Assembly: GCA_027295975.1 (NCBI GenBank)
Contig: JAPUJX010000434.1
Span: forward strand, 1-5,936
Direction of reading: 5' to 3'
DNA: 5,936 nt
From: Gammaproteobacteria bacterium
Lineage (GTDB): Bacteria; Pseudomonadota; Gammaproteobacteria; Pseudomonadales; Azotimanducaceae
Each line of letters opens with the position of its first letter. The stretch's first letter is position 1. Below the pieces are notes generated by a model, which saw only the letters and a program-made list of their open reading frames with translations, did no database searches and had not been told where the DNA came from. Shown here one piece after another: positions 1-5,597 of this stretch. The position numbers were made by a program, and so were the translations under genes.

Positions 1-119
1 CGGACCACTTCACTTTGGCTGCCCGGATAGAAAACGCGCTCGATGATGACACCGAGGATGTGTTCATGTACCGGCCACCCGAACGGGCTTACTTCGTGTC
101 ACTGGAAGCGCGCTTGTGA
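1..119 (+). CDS. C-terminal end of a probable TonB-dependent outer-membrane receptor (5' part outside window)
   Basis: An open frame enters from the left edge (first full codon at base 3) and ends at TGA 117-119, giving 38 residues. The tail contains the pattern ARIENALDDDTEDVFMY, then RPPERAYFVSLEARL at the end. This matches the last two beta strands of TonB-dependent receptors, where a 'xVxNLfDkdYed' stretch is followed by 'pGRsfyvslryrF'. Such proteins are 22-stranded outer-membrane barrels that import siderophores, cobalamin or other scarce ligands using TonB energy. The final residue is Leu rather than the usual aromatic residue recognised by the BAM machinery, which is a little atypical. 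Substrate cannot be inferred from this fragment. The stop lies 62 bases before the next gene, so co-transcription is possible but not shown. The family call rests on pattern resemblance over a short stretch. Confidence 0.6.
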   Translation, partial: DHFTLAARIENALDDDTEDVFMYRPPERAYFVSLEARL

Positions 120-169
120 ATGTATGACGCAAAACTGTCGCGACCACGTTGGACTCACTGCCGTTTGTC

Positions 170-174
170 GAGGA
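170..174 (+). promoter_or_regulatory. Ribosome binding site that decides the start of the FMN reductase
   Basis: GAGGA at 170-174 lies 7 bases before an in-frame TTG at 182-184. The earlier in-frame TTG at 149 has no purine-rich sequence at the right distance. The Shine-Dalgarno match therefore favours the TTG at 182, which also puts the flavin-binding beta strand (ARILAFAAS) close to the N-terminus as is usual in this family. Confidence 0.6.
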
Positions 175-181
175 CGTGCAA

Positions 182-769
182 TTGAGTGAACACAGGAAAG
201 CCAGGATTCTCGCCTTTGCCGCCAGCGCTCGGTCCGACTCGTTCAACAAGAAACTCGTGCGCATTGCGCTTCGCGGATGTGAGAACAGCGGTGCGACGGT
301 GACCTATGTTGACCTTCGCGACTATCCGCTGCCGCTCTATGACGGCGATGATGAAGCGGCCAACGGCCTGCCGGAGAATGTTGAGAAGCTGCGCGTGTTT
401 TTTCGAGAGTGCGATGGACTCCTGTTGGCTTCCCCGGAATACAACGGCTTCCTGCCGCCTTTGCTGAAGAACACGCTGGACTGGTTGTCGCGCTCACCCG
501 AGGCGCAGCCCGATCTGTCGGCATTTTCCGGCAAGGTCGCGGTAATCATGGCCGCGTCGCCAGGGCCGTTGGGAGGACTACGTGGTCTGCGCGGCGTTCG
601 CGAACTTTTGACGAATCTCGGATTCACCGTTCTGCCGAGCCAGATCACGGTTCGCAGTGCTTTCAAGGAATTCGATGAGACCGGCGAGATGGTCGATGCC
701 GCCCGGGCGAAGCAGGTGGAAGCCCTCGGCGCCGAGTTGGCTGAGACCGCGGCAAAACTCCTCGTGTAG
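182..769 (+). CDS. NAD(P)H-dependent FMN reductase (flavodoxin-like fold)
   Basis: Encodes 195 residues from TTG 182, normal for the NADPH-dependent FMN reductase family (about 180-200 aa). Near the N-terminus, ARILAFAASARSDSFNKKL (residues 7-25) is the first beta strand plus the phosphate loop that holds the FMN phosphate (family pattern GSxRxxSxNxxL). SPEYNGFLPPLLKNTLDWLSR (from S84) is the family's flavin-contacting SPEYN loop followed by the LKNxLDW helix. KVAVIMAASPGPLGGLRGLR is the last characteristic strand and glycine loop. Relatives are soluble cytoplasmic proteins that use NAD(P)H to reduce FMN, quinones, azo dyes or chromate; which applies here cannot be told. It is convergent with the amine dehydrogenase homologue, with only 38 bases between the stops. 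A start at TTG 149 (206 aa) is possible but lacks a ribosome site. The family assignment is firm, the physiological substrate unknown. Confidence 0.9.
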   Translation: MSEHRKARILAFAASARSDSFNKKLVRIALRGCENSGATVTYVDLRDYPLPLYDGDDEAANGLPENVEKLRVFFRECDGLLLASPEYNGFLPPLLKNTLDWLSRSPEAQPDLSAFSGKVAVIMAASPGPLGGLRGLRGVRELLTNLGFTVLPSQITVRSAFKEFDETGEMVDAARAKQVEALGAELAETAAKLLV

Positions 770-807
770 CCGCTCCTAGCGGAGACACCAGAAAACCGGG
801 ATAACGG

Positions 808-2874
808 TCAGCTTGGATCAAACAGCCTGTCCTGGCGGATAACGTCGCTTTGCTCTTTCTTGTCGGTTTCCAGTTCTCGAGCGTAACGATGTCCCGCATA
901 GATGGCTGCGGCGATAATGGCGGGTGCATCGCAATCGCCTATTTTGCGCACGGTAGGCGATGAGTCTGAAGTATCCGACGCTAACTTTTCGGTAATCTCC
1001 CAGTACAGGTCATCGATGGGAGTTCGCGCCGTAACCAATACCACGGCATCTGCTGATACCACGCGGGTTTGTTCGGAATAAATGCAGCCGAGAGTTGCAT
1101 GGGAGCCGTCGAATTCATCCAGGCCGTGAGCGGTGATGATTTGCACCCCAAGCGCAATGAGGCGTTGCTGGGTCTGATATTGTTCATCACTGTACACTCC
1201 CCATGCAGACACGAGGTTTTCCGGAGTGACGAAACACACCTCCGCACCTTGCGCCACCAGAGCCTCAGCCAGGACACTGCCCAGGTAATAATGGTCGTCG
1301 TCAAACACCAATACTCTGCCATGGGGCACGCGCCCCTCGAAGATGTCGTTGGGGGTAAACAGCTGCGATGAAGGTCCGAGTTTGAGACAAGGTTTTTTGT
1401 GATAACGGCCAAAGCCGTCGGCGCGCCATCTGGCCCCGGTAGCGATCACGATATGTTCGGTACCGATACTCAAAACATCCTCCGCACTCAGATTGTTGTC
1501 GAGAAAAATATCGACGTTGGGCATGGTCTGAATCTGGAGAACTCGATAGTCCCGCACCCGCCCCCATTCGGCCAGGCCGGGTAGGCGGCATTCCTCGGCG
1601 ACGCGTCCGCCGAGCACGGTTGAGGCCTCGGCCAGCATGACTTTGTAACCGCGTTGACCGAGCGCCCGGGTTGCCTCGAGCCCCGCCGGTCCTGCGCCGA
1701 CAACCAGCACCGTGGCGTCGCTGGTCTTAGGCTGAATCTTCTCCGGATGCCATCCCCGGCGCCATTCCTCACCCATGGTGGGATTCTGCGTACAGCGGAT
1801 GGGTACGCTCAGGCTATCGCCGGTGTAACAGATATTGCACCCGATGCACTCTCGAATTTCCTCCAGGCGACCTGCTTCGATCTTGCGGGGCAGGAACGGA
1901 TCTGCGATGGAAGGACGGGCCGCGCCGATAAAATCGGTAATGCCTCGACGTATCTGTGAAACCATGGTGTCCGGAGAGGTGAATCGCCCCACGGTCACGA
2001 CAGGTTTGCTGGTAATGGATTTCACGAACCCCATCGCCTTTTCGAGAGATCCTTCCTTGACGAAACGCGACACCCCCATTTCGTGCGCGTAGTCCTGTAC
2101 GTTGACATCCCATAGATCGGGTAATTCGGCGAGCATTTCGAACATCTCCCGACGCTCGCCGGTTACCGGTTCGTCTTGCGTGCCGGTGCCATCATCGGCC
2201 GCCATGCGCACGGCAACCGCGCAGGTGTCACCTATTGCGTCCTTGGTTTCTTCAATCAACTCCCGTACCAGGCGAACGCGATTTTCCAACGATCCACCGT
2301 ATTCATCGGTCCGGCGATTGTGCTGAGGCGAGAGAAACTGGGCCAGAAGATAACTATGGGTAGCGTAAACGTACACGATGTCAAAACCCGCGTCTCGAGC
2401 ACGCAGTGCCGCCATTCGATGCCAGCGGCGCAGATTCCGGATGTCCTGCAAATCCATGGCCCGGGTTTGAAACGGATGACCGGCCAGATTTGGCATGCTG
2501 GTGACCCCCAGCGCGACTTCCCGCGTCAGCAGGTTCGGGGCACCGGCGCCGCCGGCCCACAATTCGACCCCCGCCAGCGCACCGAATTCGTGCACCTTCT
2601 CGGTTATCAGTGCGTTGGCTTTGATGTCAGCCTGACTCCACAGGCTGTTGTAGGGGTGGGGCAGATCCTCTGAACTGGGGTGAATTGAACAATACTCGGT
2701 GCATACCACCCCCCAACCGCCTTCTGCCTTGATGCCGCGCATTGCCGCCAACATGCGAGGGCGCAGAAACCCCATTCCGTTGCAATGGGGAACCTGATAA
2801 AAACGGTTTGGCGCCACAACGGGCCCAATTTTCACGGGTTCAAACAAGATGTCATATCGCGGATCGCGAGTCAT
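808..2874 (-). CDS. Trimethylamine/dimethylamine dehydrogenase-family flavin and 4Fe-4S oxidoreductase
   Basis: Encodes 688 residues from ATG 2874-2872, with GGAG ten bases upstream (complement of 2885-2888). Residues 8-340 form an Old Yellow Enzyme-like TIM barrel. FYQVPHCNGMG contains Cys31, which corresponds to the Cys that covalently binds FMN in trimethylamine dehydrogenase (TMADH). TEYCSI (Tyr61) and YVYATHSY (Tyr170, His173, Tyr175) match TMADH active-site residues. Cys343, Cys346, Cys349 and Cys361 form the CxxCxxC...C 4Fe-4S ligand set. VLVVGAGPAGLEA (389-401) starts a dinucleotide-binding domain, and IGDCDAPAIIAAAIYAGH closes the nucleotide domain near the C-terminus. Relatives oxidatively demethylate amines in the cytoplasm, passing electrons from FMN via the cluster to an electron-transfer flavoprotein. 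Two tryptophans of the TMADH substrate bowl appear absent, and the region between Asp261 and SRF is about three residues shorter, so the substrate is probably another N-methylated compound. The protein lacks the C-terminal arm of TMADH (about 729 aa). A 2,4-dienoyl-CoA reductase role is less likely given the close match to the TMADH N-terminus. Confidence 0.9.
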   Translation of the reverse strand: MTRDPRYDILFEPVKIGPVVAPNRFYQVPHCNGMGFLRPRMLAAMRGIKAEGGWGVVCTEYCSIHPSSEDLPHPYNSLWSQADIKANALITEKVHEFGALAGVELWAGGAGAPNLLTREVALGVTSMPNLAGHPFQTRAMDLQDIRNLRRWHRMAALRARDAGFDIVYVYATHSYLLAQFLSPQHNRRTDEYGGSLENRVRLVRELIEETKDAIGDTCAVAVRMAADDGTGTQDEPVTGERREMFEMLAELPDLWDVNVQDYAHEMGVSRFVKEGSLEKAMGFVKSITSKPVVTVGRFTSPDTMVSQIRRGITDFIGAARPSIADPFLPRKIEAGRLEEIRECIGCNICYTGDSLSVPIRCTQNPTMGEEWRRGWHPEKIQPKTSDATVLVVGAGPAGLEATRALGQRGYKVMLAEASTVLGGRVAEECRLPGLAEWGRVRDYRVLQIQTMPNVDIFLDNNLSAEDVLSIGTEHIVIATGARWRADGFGRYHKKPCLKLGPSSQLFTPNDIFEGRVPHGRVLVFDDDHYYLGSVLAEALVAQGAEVCFVTPENLVSAWGVYSDEQYQTQQRLIALGVQIITAHGLDEFDGSHATLGCIYSEQTRVVSADAVVLVTARTPIDDLYWEITEKLASDTSDSSPTVRKIGDCDAPAIIAAAIYAGHRYARELETDKKEQSDVIRQDRLFDPS

Positions 2875-2904
2875 CGCAATGCAACTCCGAAAGCGAGTTG
2901 GAAA

Positions 2905-2910
2905 ATTCTA
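2905..2910 (-). promoter_or_regulatory. Candidate -10 element for the leftward amine dehydrogenase homologue
   Basis: On the - strand, TAGAAT (complement of 2905-2910) matches the sigma-70 -10 consensus at five of six positions. It would place the transcription start near base 2898, about 24 bases before the ATG, leaving room for the GGAG ribosome site. The corresponding -35 (TGGCCG at 17-base spacing) matches only three of six positions, so an activator may be needed, or the promoter may lie elsewhere. Confidence 0.35.
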
Positions 2911-2917
2911 ACGGGGT

Positions 2918-2928
2918 GCGCCAGGCGC
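2918..2928. other. Short palindrome inside the divergent control region
   Basis: GCGCC-A-GGCGC is a perfect 5-bp inverted repeat around a central A. It falls in the spacer just upstream of the candidate leftward -10, a position where a bound repressor would block that promoter. In GC-rich DNA an 11-base odd palindrome of only G and C arms can occur by chance, so this is weaker than the dyad at 2957-2986. Confidence 0.25.
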
Positions 2929-2956
2929 GGCCAGAGTGGCTCATTGTGCTATTTGC

Positions 2957-2986
2957 TATCCACGCGCCCTATAGGGAAGGTGGATA
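2957..2986. promoter_or_regulatory. 30-bp imperfect dyad, candidate operator or 5' leader hairpin
   Basis: The sequence reads TATCCAC (2957-2963), GCG, CCCTATAGGG (2967-2976), AAG, GTGGATA (2980-2986). The 7-base outer arms are exact reverse complements, and the inner 10-mer is a perfect palindrome on the same centre (2971.5), so 24 of 30 positions are symmetric. It sits in the gap between two divergent catabolic genes, ten bases before a strong Shine-Dalgarno (2996-3000). The likely reading is a binding site for a dimeric or tetrameric regulator. The central TATAGG could be a poor -10 for the rightward gene, but no convincing -35 accompanies it. If transcribed, the RNA could fold as a 7-bp stem, a 3x3 internal loop and a CCC/GGG stem. 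I cannot name the regulator. Confidence 0.55.
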
Positions 2987-3005
2987 AAAGGGATCGGAGG
3001 AATAC

Positions 3006-3092
3006 ATGGGTAAAACACATCGATGCGGTGAGCGTAAAACGCAGGACATCGGTAGACTCCGCGCAAGTATGATGCTCTTGGGAGAACATTGA
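3006..3092 (+). CDS. 28-codon small ORF, translationally coupled leader candidate
   Basis: ATG 3006-3008 is preceded by GGAGG at 2996-3000, a five-base spacing and the best ribosome site in the gap. The frame encodes 28 residues, beginning MGKTHRCGERKT and ending SMMLLGEH, and stops at TGA 3090-3092. That stop shares its A with the ATG of the dehydrogenase gene (TGATG), the classical arrangement for termination-reinitiation. The dehydrogenase's own Shine-Dalgarno (GGGAG, 3080-3084) lies inside the last codons of the small ORF. The peptide is basic in its first two thirds, has no signal peptide or membrane segment, and shows no run of one amino acid as in attenuation leaders. It may be a regulatory leader, a small protein, or a chance frame. 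No family recognised. Confidence 0.45.
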   Translation: MGKTHRCGERKTQDIGRLRASMMLLGEH

Positions 3093-5536
3093 TGGCCGCT
3101 TCCCTACCCACCGAAGCCCGGGTTGTCATCGTCGGCGGGGGCATCGTCGGTTGCTCGGTCGCCTATCACCTGGCAAAGATGGGCTGGCAGGACGTGATTT
3201 TGCTGGAACGCAGGAAACTCACCTGCGGCACCACCTGGCACGCGGCCGGACTGGTGGGTCAGTTGCGCCCGAGTCAGAACATGACCAAGTTGGCCAAATA
3301 CACGGCCGAACTCTATACCCGCATAGAAGAAGAAACCGGCCAGGCCACCGGATTCAAACAAAATGGATCCGTCACCATCGCAACGAATCCGGAGCGCTTC
3401 GAGGAATTGAAACGAAATGCGTCGATGGCCAAGGTTTTTGGACTTGACGTCGACGTAATATCCACCGCCGAAGTCCGCGAGCGTTATCCCCTGATCAATA
3501 CCGACGACGTAATTGGTGGTACCTGGATTGCGACCGATGGGCAGATCAACCCCGTTGATGCTACCCAGGCGCTGGCGAGTGGGGCGAGGCTTGGAGGTGC
3601 TCGCATCTTCGAAGACGTCAAAGTAACCCGCATTAATCATGATGGCGGACGGGTGACGGGGGTTGAGACAGATCAGGGGTCCATTAAAGCCGGTCAGGTA
3701 GTGCTCTGTGCGGGTATGTGGACCCGGGATCTGGCCGCGACGGTGGGGGTCCGTGTGCCTCTGTACGCGTGTGAACATTTCTATCTCGTCACGGAACCCT
3801 TTGCTGGAGTGGAGCCGACCTTGCCGGTTTTTCGAGACTACGATGCCTTCGCGTATTATAAGGAAGACGCCGGCAAGATCCTGTTGGGCGCCTTTGAACC
3901 GATCGCCAAACCATGGGGCGGTGACGGCATCCCGGAGAACTTCTGCTTCGACGAATTGGCCGAGGACTTCGATCACTTCCAGCCGGTGCTGGAAAAAGCG
4001 ATGAAAAGAATGCCGGCGCTGGAAAACGCGGGCATACAGACATTCTTTTGCGGTCCGGAGAGTTTTACGCCGGATGACCGCTATCATCTGGGAGAATCGG
4101 CCGAACTGGACAATTTATTCATTGCCTCCGGCTTCAACTCCATTGGCATTCAATCCGCCGGGGGGGTTGGCAAGGTGCTCAGCGAATGGATGCGTGACGG
4201 TCACCCACCGGCCGACCTCTGGGAGGTGGACGTTCGCCGAAATATCGCTTTCCAGAACAATCGCCGCTACTTGTCCGATCGGGTCAGCGAAGGCCTGGGG
4301 TTGCTTTATGCCATGCATTGGCCGTTCCGCCAGTTTGTTACATCCCGGGGGATCAGACACTCGCCGCTTCACGAGAGACTCGCCGCGCAAAATGCCTGTT
4401 TCGGTGAGGTTGCCGGGTGGGAGCGCCCTAACTGGTACGCTCCGCCGGGTCAATCTCCCGAGTATGAATACTCCTGGTTCCGTCAGAACTGGTTTGACTA
4501 TTCCGCTGAAGAGCACCGCGCTATTCGCGAGAACGTCGGAATATTGGATCAGACATCGTTCGCAAAATTTCTGGTCCAGGGTAAAGACGCGGCAAAATTG
4601 CTGGGTCAACTCTGCGCCAATGACGTTGACGTCGACGTTGGCCGTCTCGTGTATACCCAATGGCTCAACGACCGTGGCGGCATCGAATCGGATTTGACGG
4701 TTGCGCGGCTTGCCGAAGATCGGTTCATGATCATTACTTCCGCGACTTCTCAAACCCGTGACTTCCACTGGATTCGTCGCCACATCGGTGAACACAATGC
4801 CGTCTTGAGCGATGTGACCTCCGCTTATGCCGTGCTCGGGGTAATGGGTCCCAACTCGCGGAATCTCATCAATCGGGTAAGTTCCGCGGACCTGAGCAAC
4901 GAGGCCTTCCCATTCGGACATTTTCGGGAAATCGAGGTTGGCTACGCGACGGTTCGTGCCATGCGCGTCACCTATGTGGGAGAACTCGGGTGGGAATTGC
5001 ATATCCCCACGGAATTTGCACTACATGTTTATGACACCTTGATGGCGGCCGGGGAGTCAATTGCAATTCGGCTGGTGGGGATGCACGCGATGAATTCCCT
5101 GCGTATCGAAAAGGCCTATCGTCATTGGGGTCACGACATCACCGATGAAGATACGCCCCTGGAAGCGGGCTTGAGTTTCGCCGTGGCTTTCGACAAGGCA
5201 GGGGGTTTTATCGGCCGCGATGCGCTGTTGCGTCAGCGCGAAGTTGGCCTCAATAAAAGGTTGGTGCAGTTCCTTCTTCATGATCCGGAACCTTTGCTTT
5301 ATCACAATGAACCCATCTGGAGAAACAACCGGATTGTCGGTTACATCACCTCGGGAATGTTCGGTCACACCCTGGGTGCCGCGGTCGGCCTGGGTTATGT
5401 GAATCATGAAGATGGGGTTGATGCGGCTTTCGTCAAATCGGGTAGTTACGAAATCGAAGTCGCCGGTGTGCGTTTTCCCGCTGCCGCTTCCCTGCGCCCA
5501 TTGTACGATCCGACCAGTAGCCGGATCCGGCTATGA
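3092..5536 (+). CDS. FAD-dependent dimethylglycine/sarcosine dehydrogenase-like protein with GCV_T domain
   Basis: Encodes 814 residues from ATG 3092, with GGGAG ending seven bases upstream; the adjoining in-frame TTG at 3089 is a poorer choice. Domains in order: DAO-type FAD domain (about 8-375) opening with VVIVGGGIVGCSVAYHL; TCGTTWHAAGL, where His50 corresponds to the His that covalently binds FAD in mammalian dimethylglycine and sarcosine dehydrogenases; a central linker domain with the signature GWERPNWYAP (about 440-450); a GCV_T aminomethyltransferase-like domain (about 455-705) with YTQWLNDRGGIESDLTVARL, including Asp534 at the place of the folate-site Asp of T-protein; GELGWELHIP and MNSLRIEKAYRHWGHDIT; and a C-terminal GCV_T_C barrel (about 715-805). 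Length and order are normal for the family. Characterised members oxidise an N-methyl group at FAD and transfer the carbon to tetrahydrofolate as 5,10-methylene-THF, passing electrons to an electron-transfer flavoprotein. The TWLND/GGIESDLTV style is closer to sarcosine than dimethylglycine dehydrogenases, but substrate remains open. Divergent from the amine dehydrogenase homologue, suggesting joint use of an N-methylated compound. Confidence 0.9.
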   Translation: MAASLPTEARVVIVGGGIVGCSVAYHLAKMGWQDVILLERRKLTCGTTWHAAGLVGQLRPSQNMTKLAKYTAELYTRIEEETGQATGFKQNGSVTIATNPERFEELKRNASMAKVFGLDVDVISTAEVRERYPLINTDDVIGGTWIATDGQINPVDATQALASGARLGGARIFEDVKVTRINHDGGRVTGVETDQGSIKAGQVVLCAGMWTRDLAATVGVRVPLYACEHFYLVTEPFAGVEPTLPVFRDYDAFAYYKEDAGKILLGAFEPIAKPWGGDGIPENFCFDELAEDFDHFQPVLEKAMKRMPALENAGIQTFFCGPESFTPDDRYHLGESAELDNLFIASGFNSIGIQSAGGVGKVLSEWMRDGHPPADLWEVDVRRNIAFQNNRRYLSDRVSEGLGLLYAMHWPFRQFVTSRGIRHSPLHERLAAQNACFGEVAGWERPNWYAPPGQSPEYEYSWFRQNWFDYSAEEHRAIRENVGILDQTSFAKFLVQGKDAAKLLGQLCANDVDVDVGRLVYTQWLNDRGGIESDLTVARLAEDRFMIITSATSQTRDFHWIRRHIGEHNAVLSDVTSAYAVLGVMGPNSRNLINRVSSADLSNEAFPFGHFREIEVGYATVRAMRVTYVGELGWELHIPTEFALHVYDTLMAAGESIAIRLVGMHAMNSLRIEKAYRHWGHDITDEDTPLEAGLSFAVAFDKAGGFIGRDALLRQREVGLNKRLVQFLLHDPEPLLYHNEPIWRNNRIVGYITSGMFGHTLGAAVGLGYVNHEDGVDAAFVKSGSYEIEVAGVRFPAAASLRPLYDPTSSRIRL

Positions 5537-5540
5537 GTGG

Positions 5541-5597
5541 GGTCGCAGAGAAAGGGGTCAGTTCAAACTGACCCCTTTTTCCCTCAGCCCTGCGACC
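5541..5597. repeat. Nested inverted-repeat element between convergent genes (REP-like)
   Basis: The two arms read the same from either strand: GGTCGCAG followed by AAAGGGGTCAGTT. On the + strand these blocks are at 5541-5548 and 5551-5563, two bases apart. On the - strand they are at 5597-5590 and 5578-5566, eleven bases apart. GGGGTC also occurs at 5539-5544. From memory, palindromes built on GGGGTCAG are abundant between genes in many gammaproteobacteria, often near REP-associated Y1 transposases, so this may be a REP-type element that also works as a terminator. The - strand arm supplies the last codons and stop of the cytochrome gene, so it may have reshaped that 3' end. Only one copy is visible in this window. 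Confidence 0.5.
5551..5580. terminator. Bidirectional Rho-independent terminator hairpin
   Basis: AAAGGGGTCAGTT (5551-5563) and AACTGACCCCTTT (5566-5578) are perfect 13-base reverse complements separated by CA, giving a practical 12-bp stem with a TCAA loop. On the + strand the stem runs into TTTTT (5576-5580), 14 bases after the dehydrogenase stop at 5536. On the - strand the hairpin begins five bases after the cytochrome stop (5584) and ends in CCCCTTTCTC, a weaker U-tract. It therefore can end transcription of both convergent genes, more strongly rightward. Confidence 0.8.

Noticed and set aside
770..782. Hairpin CCGCT-CCT-AGCGG just after the FMN reductase stop as a terminator
   Set aside because: Only five base pairs and no T-run on either strand. 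It may contribute to RNA stability, but I would not call it a terminator. The 38-base gap holds nothing else obvious.
2176..2673. 165-codon open frame on the + strand
   Set aside because: Antisense to the TIM-barrel part of the amine dehydrogenase homologue, which is strongly supported by motifs.
2944..2975. TTGTGC (2944-2949) and TATAGG (2970-2975) as a rightward sigma-70 promoter
   Set aside because: The spacing is 20 bases and the -35 matches only three positions. I leave the rightward promoter uncalled.
2785..3072. Open frames crossing from the amine dehydrogenase 5' end into the intergenic region
   Set aside because: Their starts lie inside the opposite-strand gene, no Shine-Dalgarno was seen, and the peptides resemble nothing known. 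The 28-codon frame at 3006 is better supported.
3089..3091. TTG at 3089 as start of the dehydrogenase gene
   Set aside because: The adjacent ATG at 3092 has the same ribosome site at better spacing and forms the TGATG overlap.
3104..4087. 327-codon open frame on the - strand
   Set aside because: It is entirely antisense to the FAD domain of the dehydrogenase gene, has no recognisable domain, and is explained by GC-biased codon use on the coding strand.
4115..5002. 295-codon open frame on the - strand
   Set aside because: Antisense to the GCV_T region of the dehydrogenase gene; no family features or ribosome site noted.
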